A DNA stretch of 64,000 nt from Linnemannia schmuckeri (GCA_029449235.1 JANATG010000012.1:372001-436000); one strand, 5' to 3'; positions 10,898-24,089 are shown, counted from the stretch's first letter. Numbers and translations are program-made. Notes: generated from the letters alone by a model not told the origin.

Positions 10898-13808
10898 ATG
10901 TCAGGAATATATAACCATCGCCCGATGGTCCCCGGTCGCACCTCTGGCTTGCCCGAGTGGCTCGATCTTATCAAACAGGAGTTCGAAAGCCTGAGTCATG
11001 AGGCAATGGTTGCCAAGGCCCAGCGCGATGAGTGCGAGCACAAGAGTACGTACCGATCAATTAAAAGCGTTGATCATACCGACCACCCATCAATACGCAT
11101 CATAATGGTATTAACAATTATTCTTGTTCATTCAAAAAATAGTCAACAGTCAGATTCAGGAAATGGATGCCTTCAAAAGAACGCTCTACGACCTCGAAAG
11201 GAAGCACGAGTCCATGAAGAACCAGTGCCACATGTAAGGCAATTAAGGATAGATGTTAGAGGACTGTTCATTTCAACAACGGAGACAAGGAGCAAGGAGA
11301 AAAAACAAAAAAAAAAAAAAAAAAGAAGAGCGCTAATTAATCGATTTTGTTTGTTGCTTCGCTTTTACTAGCTGGGAAGAAGAAGTTGCGAGGTTACGGC
11401 AGGAGGTTGAACAGCGTGGAGGTGCAGCGCAGCCCCCTCACCCACACCAGCATGCCCAACCTCCTCCTCCCAATATTGGACAAGGACACTCGAACCTTTT
11501 TGGCGGGATTATTAGTGGAGGCCCTGGAGGCCCGGGTTTGATTGCCCCCCCTCAGATGGTCGACCCATCGCAACAGCCACCTCATGGTCAACAGCACCCT
11601 CCCCAGCAGCCCCCACAGCAGCAAGGAGGCCCACAGCAACAGGGAGGCCCGCAGCACCATATGCAGCAACCACAACAGCAACAGCAGCATCACCCACAGC
11701 ATATGCAGCAGCAACACCCTTACGGCGGCCCTGGTGGCCCCAATATGCCCCAGGGTGGCCCAGCCCCTCACTCGCCATACATGAATGGAGGCAACGGAAT
11801 GCCGCCTCAGCAGGGTCAGCCTCAGCCAAAGCGTTTCAAGACTGAGAATGAAGGACCCCGTTTTAAGACTGAGGGCGATATCCCACCTCCCGGTTATAAC
11901 ATGTCGCCCACTCCTCACTCAAACGGACAGGGACCACCAGGAATGGGACCTTCGTACAATGCGCCTGCACCATCCAACTCGAAGCCATCAACCAAGTCTG
12001 GCAAGGTAACAGTTCATCACGGCTGGCATTCTATCTGCCATGGAGAAAAGAGGATCATATACATTGTACTTACAAGAAGCGTTGTTTATCTTTGAAATCA
12101 AACAGGGTGGTCCTTACATTCAGGCTAAGGAAGAATCTCAGTCGTCGCCTGTGTCTAACAAGCGCAAGCCTGGCCAAGGGCCTTCAACTCCTACAGCAGT
12201 GGTTCGCACAGCCAGGACAGGCAACAACCCTTCATCAAACTGGAGCGACGATCCCGACAATGTGCCGCCTCAATTGAAGCGGGAGGGTGCAGACTGGTTT
12301 GCTATGTAAGTTTCCTGCATGTTTTTTGTCGACTCTTGGTCATGCGCATTTCAATCACAATCAAAAGCCTAACTTCTTATTGCGCTCTATTTTGAATGTG
12401 ACGAAATAGTTCCAATCCTAAGGTTGCACAGATACTGAAGGTGGATCTTGTGCACACAATGGAGCACTCGAGTGTTGTTTGCTGCGTTCGCTTTGACGCA
12501 GAAGGAAAATACCTTGCCACAGGATGCAATAGGAGTGCCCAGATCTATGACATTCAAACGGGCCAGACTGTGTGGTAAGAATTGATTGTTCTACCAACTG
12601 AAACGTGTGGATTCTGATCATTCTTCTTGATTTATCAGCGAAATAACACAATTCTTGCATGTGTCATATATATTACTAGCGTTCTTGCCGATGATGCCGC
12701 AGGAAAGGATGATCTCTACATCCGGTCTGTCTGCTTTAGTCCTGACGGCAAATACCTTGCAACTGGTGCTGAGGACAAGCAAATCAGAGTATGTTACGCG
12801 TCTGTTATGCTCAAACTCACATTGGCATCGTTGTTCTTTTTTTCACTACTGGAATCGGATACTTATCACCTTTTTAATGATAATTTTAGATCTGGGAGAT
12901 TGGTCGCAAGAAGATTCGTATGGTGTTGAAGGGACACGAACAGGATATCTACTCTTTGGACTTTTCGAGGGACGGAAGGATTATTGTGTCTGGATCAGGA
13001 GATCAGACAGCTCGTGTTTGGGACACAGCAACTGGCAAGTGTTTGTTTGTTCTAACCGTCGGTGATGTGGATATGAAAGATGCTGGTGTGACTTCTGTGG
13101 CCATTTCACCGGATGGTCGTCTTGTCGCAGCAGGATCGCTTGACCGTATGGTTCGCGTTTGGGATACTCAGACCGGTCAACTCCTTGAGAAGCTCGAGGG
13201 TCACAAAGATTCTGTCTACAGTGTGGCATTTGCCCCTGATGGAAAGACCCTCGTTTCTGGCAGTTTGGACCGTACATTGAGGTCATGGGAGCTGGACCTC
13301 AGTGGCAGACATGGATCTCGTGGAACCACCTGCAAAACAGTGTTTAACGGACACAAGGTAAAAATATTGTTTTTGAATATGACGACTATCTATCATTCTA
13401 TACTGAAAAAGAGACTTACATCGTTCTGTTTCGCCTATGTTTTTCATGGATAAATGTTCACAGGACTTTGTTCTCTCAGTTGCAGTGTCACCCGATGGCA
13501 AGTGGGTTGTGTCTGGCTCCAAAGACCGCGGTGTCCAATTCTGGGACCCCGTCACAGCAAACGTCCAGTTTATGCTTCAAGGCCACAAGAACTCTGGTGA
13601 GCCTCGCTATTGTTTTTCTGCAACTGCTCCTTTTCGGGGCATGATTGACAGGTTGCAAAATGGATTTTTAACCACTCTGTTTTCCACCTTTTTATGTGCA
13701 TGTTTAGTTATCTCGGTTGCTATGAGTCCTGCTGGAACATACTTTGCTACTGGATCAGGCGATACTCGTGCGCGTGTGTGGAGCTACGAGTCAACTCATC
13801 AGGACTAG
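10898..13808 (+). CDS. TUP1: Tup1 family WD40 transcriptional co-repressor
   Basis: Nine exons (10898-11045, 11143-11233, 11372-12005, 12106-12305, 12410-12574, 12680-12788, 12890-13357, 13464-13596, 13708-13808) give 682 residues with every junction in phase. The N-terminus has the Tup1 tetramerisation helix (about 15-95, including IQEMDAFKRTLYDLERKHES), which also contacts Ssn6/Cyc8. A Gln/Pro/Gly-rich linker follows, then the DWFAM-type segment and seven WD40 repeats (about 340-680) with typical GH ... WD pairs such as DKQIRIW, DQTARVWD and DRMVRVWD. The family represses genes in the nucleus through sequence-specific factors, histone tails and Mediator. The exon 6 acceptor at 12678-12679 keeps the frame; a competing acceptor at 12637-12638 would shift it. 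Assignment is secure. Confidence 0.96.
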
Positions 13809-14778
13809 TGTGTCCCTCATACCTTGTCTCGTCGTCGTCTTTTAGTTTTTTGTTCCTTTTGTCGTTGTTCCTTCATCATGTCATTTTGTTCCTTGTCCCT
13901 CTCAAAAAAATAAAAAAAAGCTCACTGAATGTGGCTTAGATGGAAAGAAAAGCTTGTCCTTTTGTGCGCATTCTGCCATGCGAATTTTTGCGTACGGTTT
14001 TTCCTTTCACTCTCAACTTTCCGTACGTCCCTTTTGCCAACTAAAGAACTCCTAAAAGACAAACCATTGAACAGCGTACCTAGGGCGGCAACTCGACCAC
14101 GACAGGAGAACAGCACTACCAGGAACAAAGCGTCCCTCCTCCTCTGATCTACCGGCTCTACTCTTCCAAAAAGGTACATCCTCTACCCTTGCATGTGCCA
14201 CTCTGCATGCCTAAATCCGACACCATGTTACCTTCGGCTCGAGCCGCGCAAAGGAGGGACAGACATGTCACTCGACCAGAAAGCGAGAGGGAGAGGGAGA
14301 AGGGATAGGGTCCTCTATCGTGTTGTCTCGGGCCGCCGAGTAATATTCTATGACACTTTCCACTGCCAACGCGTTTATCATATTTCATCCTTTTTATCGA
14401 GGATACTGTTCAATGACAGTTTGTTTGCCTTGCATCCAACCTCTTTGCTGAGCAGCTCCCAACTTCTCACTAATCCTCTCTTGTCGCCGTCATCATTTCG
14501 TATTTCTGTAGACCCAAAAGGAACTCGACGCCACACCTTGCCCTTTTCTTCTTCTTTCTGACAGCCCGCCCAAGATTTTCAATTGCACTCTTATTCACGA
14601 CCTTCACACACTTCCTCAGGACGGAATCGACAACAAACAGGAGCGATCGGACGGATAAGCGACAACCGAGGCAGTATAGCATCCAGCCTTTTGCATTATA
14701 CAGCAACAACCGAGGGGAAATCCAGTCAAGAAAACGACCACAGCCAGTGACCCACACATACATATATTCATATACACA
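13809..14778. other. Intergenic region between TUP1 and the FAR1-domain gene
   Basis: No supported gene. It contains the TUP1 3' end, with A-rich stretches near 13905-13920, and the upstream and leader region of the FAR1-domain gene. Short CT-rich segments lie at 14380-14560. The ATG at 14779 is the first in a good context (acacaATGG). Confidence 0.55.
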
Positions 14779-17700
14779 ATGGCTGATCACGATATGAGCG
14801 ACAGCACACACATCCTGGCTAGTATCAGTCATGCCAATGGTACCCCAGGCGTGCTTGCCTCTGTTGTTAACAGCCTGGGTGTCAGCGGTGTCAATGGTAC
14901 GGGGACTGGAGTCGGGGTACCTACAACTTCGTCGGCTACAGCAACAGCAACAAATACAGCAGTAGTAGGAGCAGCGAGAACAGGAGCAGGAGTAGAAGGA
15001 GCAGAAGGGTCGATGAAATCACATCCAAATCCCGTCATGACGTCAGATCCCATGCAGGGCTCAATTGATATTCAACAACAGACTCACAACCCGGCCGCGA
15101 CCATGATGCATGCTCCTCCGTCAACATCCACATCTGTATCCACACAACCTCCTCTACAGACGTCATCACCTGCCTCTGCGAGCACGAGTGTATCCACTGC
15201 AGCGCAACTTATCAAGCAACATCACCAACAACTTCAACAACAACAACAACAGCAACAGCAACAGCAACAGCAGCAGTTGTTGGCACAAGGATCAGCTGTG
15301 ACTGGAGTGCCGTCTGTCATGGGAGGAATCGCGCCTTCAGGACACGTCTCGGATGCGTCTTCAGTTGTGAATGGAGACGGGATTCAAAAGCTGCCTGCAG
15401 CTGCTCCATATGACATCAGTATGGGACAGCTGACGAACGGGACATCCACCAGTCAACTTTTACAGCAGCAGCAGCAACAGCAGCAGCAACAACTATTGCT
15501 TCTTCAGCAGCAGCAACAACAAGGAAAGGAGCAAAGGCGTTTACAACAGCAAGTGCTCAAACAGCAGCAACAGCAACAGCAACCTCAACCTACACAACAT
15601 CAACCCCAGCCGCAGTCAATTCAACCACAGCAGCAAGTCCTGCAACTCCAACCAGCCCAGCAACAGACCCAAATCCACCAGCAGTCTCAGCCTCAGTCGC
15701 AGCCTCAGTCACAGCCTCAGCAATTACCAGACGGAGTTCTGCTGCTGCAGGATCATCCAGCAATGGACGAAAGCCTTATTCCGAGCCGATCAATGGAGTT
15801 TGATACTTTGGAGGCGGCTCAGCAGTTTGCGGAGAGATATGCACGAGACGTGAACACTGTCGTGATCGTGAAGCGTACAACAAAGGACAAGCACGGAGCC
15901 GTTGTTCAGGTAACATATCCGAGTCATATTTATACAGTTTGGTTTTGTGTGTTATACATCGAGACTGATCACGACTTTCATATTTTTTGCAAAATACTCG
16001 TATATAGAAAGATCTTGCTTGTGAGAGACAGGGAGCATATATGGGTACAGACAAGAAGCCCCCAGATTCTAATGTCCGAACCAAGCGCTGTGGCTGTCCG
16101 TGGATGATCTCTGTTGGATTCTCTAAAAAGCGCGGAAACCGGGACGGAAAGCGCGGTCGATTCACCAAGGTGCATCTTGTTCATAACCATCCGCTTCTAC
16201 CGCTCCCTGACGAAGTCGACGGCAGTTCTACAAAGCTCACCATCAAGGAGTCCAAATCAGGAGCAGGATCATCGTCCAAGTCAGGAGGAGTAGCGTCCTC
16301 ATCCTCTCGGAGTACCAACACACCCAGAACTAGAGCCTCAACGGCCAACGCAGCGGCGGGCTCTTCCAAGGCAACAGCAAGCGGGCGTCGCGCAAGTGGA
16401 GCAGGCGGGGCAAACATCAGCAAAAGCGATACCACTTCAAGAAGTATAATGGATGTCATTGGACCATCTGCACCGACTGGCCCTCCGGAATCAGATGCGT
16501 CTATGGGTCCTTACGGCATGCCCGACTTTTTAGCCCAGGGACCCATCACTTCTTCATCTCGGACATCAGTAGTGCCGCCTGTGTCGATATCAGGGTTCCA
16601 ACCCTCACACCCGTCGTTGGGCTCCCTTTCGAGCGAGGTGATGTCGGCTCTTGGTGGCGCTGACCACGATGTTCACCAAACACTGCAAGGCATGTCATCG
16701 CGGACGGAAATTACATGGGACGATCTAAAGGCGCAGATGGACCAGATTCCTTGGGATCTTCAGCAGGATGTCATGAAGGCTTTCATGACAATTCTCCACA
16801 TCACACAGCAAAGCTTTCATGTTCCGATGGTCGGAGGCGACAGGAATACGGATGAGGCTAGTGCGGCGGCAACAGCGGCTGCAATAGCGGATGTTGTCGG
16901 AAACTTGCCTGCTAATTATTCGACAAACACCGGTCAGGCTCAACAATTACACCAGCAGGTTCAACAGCCTCAGCTTCAACCTCAACCCCAGGCTCAGATT
17001 CAACAGCCTCAACAGGCTCAACAGGCTCAGCAGCCACAACAGCCGCAAGCTCAACAGCATGCCGCACCTGCATTTGTACGCCACCACAATCTTTCTGGAG
17101 TTAGTACAGGACCTTCGGCTATGGAGGGGATCTCCCACAGTTTGGGGACAACACCCACCTCTGATCTTTTGCAGCTCCACCGCGCGGACGCCGAAGCTCT
17201 CCGGGAAAAGGGTCACAGTCGACAGAACTCGAACGCAGGAGGTATGACAGCCACTGGAGGTGGTGTTAATGGGGGAGGAGGAGTAGACGGGTCGTCGACG
17301 GTTATCAACCCCAGTCAGTCAACCGGTATCCTTTCAGTTGTATCTTCACTCTCGGGCACCACAGCCGAGAATGTCACTGTATCAACACCGACACCGTCCC
17401 TTACCATGTCGTCAACGAATGTTTCACCACTGGTGACAGCAGTACCGACACTCCGCCATGCGGCTGCGACCCACATGCACTCGGCAACGACATCGGCTGG
17501 CGATCTCGGACCCCAACATCATCAAAACAACCTCCTTCAGCACAGCCGGCAATCCAGTCAATCAGGAGGCCATCACCATCGAACTCTCAGTGGGTCGGGG
17601 ATCAACGTCAATAATATTGCGGGAAATGCAGCTATGCGGACACTAGAAGCTAATGGTTCAATCCTGGCTCTTAGTCATACCCCCAGTGCAACTAACAGCA

Positions 17701-18171
17701 ACCACAGTAGCATGGAGTCTTCACCCTTGTTGACCCAGGCTCAGGCACAGGCACAGGCACAAGCTCAGGCACAGGCACAGGCCCAAGCTCAAGCACAGGC
17801 AGCCCACGCCCACGCACAGGTTCAGGCAGCACATGCCCATGCGCAGGCACAGGCTCAAGCACAAGCTCAAGCGCAGGCACAGGCGCAAGCACAAGTCCAG
17901 GCTGCCCATTTACAAGCGCAGGTGGATGCCAACACCGAGGCAGCAGTGACTGCAGCGGTGTTGAGCATGAACGGACTCCATGGACCGAACGCTGGTCCAG
18001 GCGCTGGATCATTGTCTGGAACGAGCAACGCTTCTGTCCCCGCTGGATCGGTCTCTAGTGCGCACACATTCTCGATCTACCCCATGGAGGATTCACAGTT
18101 CCTTCAGCAGCTCCAGGAACAACATCAGCATCAACAACGACTCCAGTTGCTGTCACAGCAACAACAACAGC

Positions 18172-18234
<63 letters not shown>

Positions 18235-18377
18235 AACAACAACGCCAGCAACAGCCAGGACAGGCCGCGGGCGTTGTAGCAGTACAGCAAGATCCGATCC
18301 ATACCCGGTCTCCCGAAGTCGATCATCACAGCATCGAGCTGGAGGGAGAGCCAGCTCGCAAGCGTGTCCGATCTTGA
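14779..18377 (+). CDS. FAR1-type (WRKY-GCM1 fold) DNA-binding protein with giant Gln and Gln-Ala tracts
   Basis: Two exons, 14779-15909 and 16008-18377, give 1,166 residues. The intron cuts the DNA-binding domain. About 339-440 matches the FAR1 pattern: MEFDTLEAAQQFAERYARD, then after the splice Cys382, the pair Cys405-x-Cys407 (RCGCPW) and His436-x-His438 (HNH), the zinc ligands of the WRKY-GCM1 fold. In plants and fungi this domain comes from Mutator-like transposases. No transposase DDE core follows, so this looks like a domesticated regulator. The rest is low-complexity: poly-Gln near residues 150-170 and 230-315, an alternating Gln-Ala/His-Ala block (17734-17907) and about 30 Gln near the C-terminus (18158-18245). 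The tail EGEPARKRVRS could be a nuclear localisation signal. Target genes are unknown. Confidence 0.82.
17734..17907 (+). repeat. Coding Gln-Ala dipeptide repeat
   Basis: Hexanucleotide-like CAGGCA/CAAGCT units encode alternating Gln and Ala, interrupted by Ala-His-Ala-His blocks, inside the FAR1-domain protein. The third codon positions vary, so the amino-acid pattern seems to be kept while the DNA drifts. Confidence 0.85.
18158..18245 (+). repeat. Coding (CAA/CAG)n microsatellite
   Basis: A nearly pure run of CAA codons with a few CAG gives about 30 Gln in the FAR1-domain protein. Such runs vary in length between strains, and the exact count may be affected by assembly. Confidence 0.85.
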
Positions 18378-18676
18378 AGGGGAGAAAATCGCTTGGAAAC
18401 CACATTGTCCCTGTGTGACAACGCCCTTTTTCTTTCTTGTTTCTCTACTGTTATTCTTTTTTTTTCACTTCTTGTCGAGTTAACACCTCATTACTTAGAT
18501 GTATTATGCCTTCATTTTTTCTTTCTCCGTATTATTCTCCCTATTCCTTCTCTACCACGACAACCATAAAAAAAACTCATTTCAACCAAATAAAAACTGT
18601 AAAATAGTCGATCAAATATTTATTATATTTCTCTGCTCTACACATACGCGAAGAGAGAGAAAAAAAAGCAGTTTTT
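18378..18676. other. Convergent 3' region between the FAR1-domain gene and the acetyltransferase
   Basis: 299 bases between two facing stop codons. The sequence is AT-rich with T and A runs and probably carries both polyadenylation regions. No gene is visible. Confidence 0.6.
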
Positions 18677-21286
18677 TTACCAGTCGAAAAGGTCCATGCT
18701 GTGTTCAACCTTCGGGAACAAGGTATTGAGGATCAAACGTGCGGCATCCTCCCTAACCGAGTTCTCACCGTACGACCAGATCAACTCCTCCAACGACTGC
18801 TTCCCTGTCACCAACTGCGTGAACGTCAATGGCGAGAAGGTCGCATAATAAACCGTCGGCGCCTTGCCTCCATTCTTCTCGTCGCTCTTCCAGGCTTGCT
18901 TCTCGTTGAACAGGTCTTCAGGACTTGGTTTGGCCCAGTCGTGGATTTTGACCAACTGGCCCTTTTCGATGACAATTTCGAGGCCTTTAGCAGCGTTGCC
19001 CTCGACCTTGCGGAAAAAGTCGAGGCGGAGTCGGCAGCTGGTGCCTTTGATGGCGGGGTTTTGAGCGAGACGGAGTTCGAGTTCGGGGCGAACGGTTTTG
19101 AGGAAGAGGGGGTAGCTGTTAATGCGGGTGTAGACGCGGAAGCCGGGGAGGTTGACGCCCGTAGGGAGGCGTTTGGCTTTTGTGCCAAGGATTTGAACCA
19201 AGGGGTGGTTGTTGTGCAGGCCGAGGTTTAGGGAGATGGATGGAGCGGGCTTCGATGCGACTTCGAGGGTTGCGGCGGCGGCTTGGGCTTCTTCTGTTGC
19301 AGAGGCGGGTGTCTGGTTCGTTTTCGCCTTGGCAGCGGACTTCTTGAAGTCTTCAAAGGCTTTGGTGTTCTGGGCCTGACGCTCCTTGGCAAAACCAAAC
19401 AACTGCCTCAAAGCCGAATATGCAACATCGACATAATATACCCCCTCGGCCTCATCCAACGCGAATGCCTCGACCGTCGTGCCAAAAAAAATATGCGACA
19501 TGCTCACAAACCCTACTGCCTTCCCTTCACCATCGGTAATAACAAAAGTCTGTCGATCGGCATCAAAGCGACTTTGTCGATCAAGGATACTATCATGCAC
19601 AGCGTACTGCCAGTACTCGGGAGTGTATCGGGTACCGACGGCGACTTCGCGGGGTTGGAGATATTGGTGAGGCGTCTGGGAGAGGCGAGTTAGGAAAGGG
19701 ATATCGGTTTGTGTCGCAAGGCGGAGGGGATAGGGTTCGCCTTGCTTGGTGGGTGAGAGGGGTGGGATGTCGGTGAGAGAGTCGATCTTACTACCGGGGA
19801 GAGGGCTCAAGCCATACTCGTAGCCGAATTGGCTATTATAGGATGGACGAAGAGTAGAGGGGAAGTGGAGCGAGTCAGTAGGAGTAGGTGTGAGTGCGAG
19901 TTAGGGTTTGCGTGTGTGAATAACGAGCTTTTCGACTCGGTCTCTCCATCGAAGAAGAAAAAAAAGCTCGATTTTGACTTCTGCAAAATGTCAATGCGGC
20001 TATTCGACTTCTCAAAAAATGAAAAGGCAAAAATTGGTATACTTCCTCGCTCCTTCAACATCCAAAAACGAGTGCCCGTTCATCTGCCTTACCGGTAAAA
20101 GTATGGAATGCCAAAAATGAACTGGAGGGCATGACCTCTGGCCTCTGAGGCAGGATGGATCATCTCGTGCATCAGTCTTCGGATCAGACCCTTGTTACGG
20201 TACGACTATTTTGTTATGTTACATTACGATTAACGATTAACATCTACGTTATATTATGTTATGTTATGTTATATTGTTTTGTGCTGTATTGTATTAACCA
20301 AAAATAAATAACATAGTTGAGCAAAGTGCAATAGACATGCCGAGCAATGCACGATCCAACGACAAAATAAGAAAATAGATACAAAGGAAAAAAAAAAAAA
20401 AAAAAAGGGATGGTTCCGCTACGCTGTCGTGTTTCTCACGCTCTCTTACTTTTTCTCTACTTTCACATTTTTCTTTCTCTTGTGTTCCCATTTCACCACG
20501 CATTTCACATGATTGATAACCACAAACAAACAACATCAATTAACAATGAGCACACAAAAAAATAAATCAAGAAAAGAGAAGAGAAACTTACGGGCTCGGT
20601 GGCGACCAATTCGGACTTGCCAAAGACAAGGTTGATAGATCCATAGTAGGCCGGGACTTGGTGGAGGGAGACACAGGCGACGATCGGGTTGAGGCCCTTG
20701 GCTTTGTTAGTAGTATCCTCGACCAATGCGAAGTCGTACTCGCTCATCGCAGCCGTCTTGCCCGACAACAATCGTCTCTACATACCAACATATACACAAA
20801 AAACAAAATGGTGACAAAACCGTTAAGGCATGTCGGTTAATGGGTTGATTTTGCTCACAAGCATCAATAGACAACGTTCAGCAAAAACAACAAAGGGTCA
20901 ATTGCATAGGTCGTTATCTAAATGTGAACCATCAAAAAAAAGGACTTACAGCACCGGCCTTGAGGAGTTCGCTGGGTCCAGGAATCTCGTCTTCTGGAAG
21001 AGGGTCACCCAATGGCAACCACTAAATCATTAGACGAGGCGCGTATAAACGAAATCAAGAAGAGTTAATACACAGTGTAAAAAAAAAAGAACTGCGGCAT
21101 CGAAAATAAGTGCGCAGCGAAGGATGAAGAACGTACTCTGAAGCTGTCACCGATGAGCTGGACAACATTGTCGGTATCGGCCTTGGTGGACCAGCGCATG
21201 ATGAGCCCATCACCAATGTCGATGACCTTGCTATGGTCGTGGCCGTGGCCGCTGTTGTGCGGGTTGGTGTCGTTCAAGACAGTCAT
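18677..21286 (-). CDS. GNAT family N-acetyltransferase with SCP2-like C-terminal region
   Basis: Five exons on the minus strand (21286-21137, 21021-20950, 20777-20592, 20205-20093, 19832-18677) give 558 residues with consistent phases. Residues about 138-150 carry the acetyl-CoA binding motif (YRNKGLIRRLMHEM), preceded by a strand ending VATEP and followed by GIPYFYRQFGYEYGL, typical of GNAT enzymes. A central segment has a second GNAT-like stretch (ITDGEGKAVGFVSMSHI). The end, with FSPLTFTQLVTGKQSLEEL and LFPKVEHSMDLFDW, resembles the SCP2-like domain of Eis-type acetyltransferases. The substrate is unknown and there is no signal peptide. The architecture assignment is inference from motif order. 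A TATAAAA lies about 150 bases upstream. The fourth intron contains a TTATG-like pentanucleotide repeat. Confidence 0.8.
20215..20285. repeat. AT-rich pentanucleotide repeat in an acetyltransferase intron
   Basis: Imperfect TGTTA/TTATG units within intron 4 of the acetyltransferase gene. No coding or regulatory role is visible. Confidence 0.6.
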
Positions 21287-24089
21287 CCTATATAGGTATC
21301 TGTAGTGGTGGTGGTTGCAGAGATGCGGAGAAGAGGGGTAGTGAGGAAGAAAGGCAGTAAGGAGTAGGACGAAAGGAGTGGATGAGGAGAAGAAGTAGAA
21401 GAAAAAGAAAAGGATGCCATCGTTTCACTCGGCACTTTTATAGCCGATGTTAATGAGTGAGGTTGTGCATCGCTATTTTCGATTATCACCTTTTGTCCCT
21501 TTCGCTTCGTCCCCAGGGAAGGTTGCTTCTCAATTGGCCATGAAATGACCCAAAAATGGTCCATACGTTCTGACTCTTTCGACTCCAGAAATGGAAAGCA
21601 AGGTAGCAAGGTAAACAAACTGACACGCCGACGATGTTCAAGGAGGACGTAGTCTCGTTCGTCCAGTTCCTGCCAAGAATGGATAGGCTTACACACACAT
21701 GTATTCATACATACAACGCCGCACTGCTTGGCATGGAAGAAGGCGGAATGGACTCAGAGGAGCTATGTATTTCATGTAGACAATGCTGAACAAAAAAAAA
21801 GAGTAGCGGACATTTAACCACCAAGCTTATATCTGAACGCGGTTACAAAGGATTGTAGGTAGTAAGATACTAGTAGTGGAGGGCATTATGCGCTGGTAGG
21901 TGTAGTAGAGAGAAGAGTAGGGGGGGGGGGGGGGAGCCAGTAAAAGGAACATCGAGATATAAAGAAAAAGAAAATGTGAAAGACGCGTTAACGTAACAAG
22001 TGAGAAATAGAGTTGCCTTGATTAGGAAAGGTGAGGGAATCTCCTGGGAGAATTCGTGATTTTTATGATAGTCCCTGATTAGACTTGGCCAGGACCGTTG
22101 AGGATGAGGAGGTGATAATCAAGGGTTCCTAGTTGCCAATTCATCCGGGACATAACCAAAGAGCAGGAGGTGGAGGAGTAGGAGGAATCCAGGACGTCGC
22201 TGACTGGCGAGGATATTTGGGATGACATGCAGTCCAAATAATCTTTTACCATCATTCTAAATCGTCTAAGTAGCGTTGGCGATCAAATTGAAGTGAGGGA
22301 CTGATGGCTGATCACTTTTTTTTACCGTGCGTGCTCTGTCTATACCGTTGATAAAGGATCCTTCCAAAAGGATACGAAGGAGCACGGCATGTTGACGTGG
22401 ATATTACGAGAATTTTAAACAATGACAACAAGGATGATAGTTGTACAGTAGTCTGCACTCGCTGACAGATGCATCGATGGAAGAAGCAAGTAGCGACAAG
22501 GAAGTGCTGACTGATACCTGTGAGCCAGAAGCAGAAGCAAAGCGGGAGATGGATGAGAGTCAAGAGTAAGAGTCAAGCATTTGGACATGGGCAAAAATAG
22601 CTTTTTTTTTTTTGTGCTTGCGTTCTTGCTCGCTTGCTTTTCTTTTTTGTCACTTTTCACTTTGCATTCACACCATTCACACACACTTCTTCTTCCCTCT
22701 ACCCCCCTTTCCTTTCTTTTTCCTTTTCCCTTTTCCCTTTCCTTCGATCACCAACCTGCTTCGATATCACCTCGACATACTTCTTTTATCTCTCGACTCG
22801 ACACCTTCCTTCTGCCTAATCCAGTCTGTCTTTCCTATCGCCACCATTCCCTTCTTTGCCCTTCCCTTCAAAAACAAGCTTGGCAATCCAGTCTCGTTCT
22901 TTCTCTCACCTTTCATTCTCTTCACATCCTCGCTCTCTCATTGTTCCCTTCTCTATAATCATACTTCACACTCTCCATTCCTCCTCCTCCTCCTCTTATT
23001 CTTACTACGACACTCATTCAACTCTCTTTCTCTCACATTCACGCACACACCCACACCCACACTTATCGTTCTCGGTTCTCCTGTCCCTCGTAGTCAGAAG
23101 AGTTAAAAAAACAGCACTCACTCTGTCCACTCAACCCGTCTGTCAACAAGGGGGTCTAACCTCACTACAAGGATTCAGACATGAGCCAGGTAAACAACAA
23201 GCACACATCAACAAGCACACAACATCAAACACACAACAACCTCTGCAACAAACAACCCTAGGAATCTGTCCGAGTCGGGAGCTTCTTTTCCAGCACCTTT
23301 TTCCAAGTCAATTTTTTTTGCATACACGGAAAACTCTCACACATACTTTCTCCCGCTTGTTCGCTTACTCAAACACATATAACATACACAACGACAAAAA
23401 AAACTACAGCTAATGCGTGTGCTGGAGTTGTGGTTTCCCCCTGACTTGATTCGAAGATACCAGATGTTTGGTGTCTGATACTGCTCTTGCTCTTGGGATT
23501 CGATGCGCTACCCCTGCCTCTGCTTACCCGCCACTAAACAAAGAAAACCACTGATTCAATACGGAGGCTCTCACAGGTGTTTTTGGTTTTTTTTGTTTTT
23601 CAGCTCTCTCCCGCCAATTTAATTGTGCAACATGCAAAATCAACATCGATTGAGAGAGTGAGAGAAATTAGCCCGATGGAGCAGGAAGCCACCGACCTTT
23701 TTTTTGTTTCCTTCTCTATGGGTTGACAGACAGATAGGTAGACAAACAGCCAACAGAACGAGAGCCTTTGCCCACTTGGAGCACCACAATGATATTTTTG
23801 GGGGTTGAGCTCAGCAATTGAAGGGGATGGATGGGTGTTGTAGACATACAGACAGACAGAAACAATTGGCAAAGTCAGACATGCAACTAACCCAAATTTC
23901 TCTTCCTTCTTTCTTTCCCTTCTTTCTTTTTCTCGTCCCCTCCTTTCCCTTTCTCCTTTTGTCCTTTTTTCTTTTTCTTCGTCCCTTTTCCTTTTTGCTT
24001 TTTCCTTCTCTGTATTTCTTTGTGCATGTATGCATGTGCATATGTCCCTTTTTTAATGGACCTGCGCCATTGAACCAACCATATAGACC
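21287..24089. other. Long intergenic region with leader-like CT blocks
   Basis: No firmly supported gene. It contains the acetyltransferase promoter, a run of about 15 G at 21920-21934, and dense plus-strand CT blocks at 22640-23060 and 23890-24010. At 23181 ATGAGCCAG is followed directly by a good donor (GTAAAC). This could be a three-codon first exon that splices in phase to 24087 of the next gene, giving MSQ plus Thr before its Met. That is only a possibility. Confidence 0.45.
21436..21442 (-). promoter_or_regulatory. TATA box of the acetyltransferase gene
   Basis: TATAAAA on the minus strand, about 150 bases before the ATG at 21286. The same spacing is seen for AOX in this window. Confidence 0.5.

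Noticed and set aside
12639..12679. Alternative acceptor in TUP1 intron 5
   Set aside because: It shifts the frame and destroys the WD40 repeat; the acceptor at 12678-12679 restores the expected CVLADD sequence.
17734..17907. Regular direct repeats resembling an array (CRISPR-like)
   Set aside because: The units are in-frame Gln-Ala codons inside a gene of a eukaryote.
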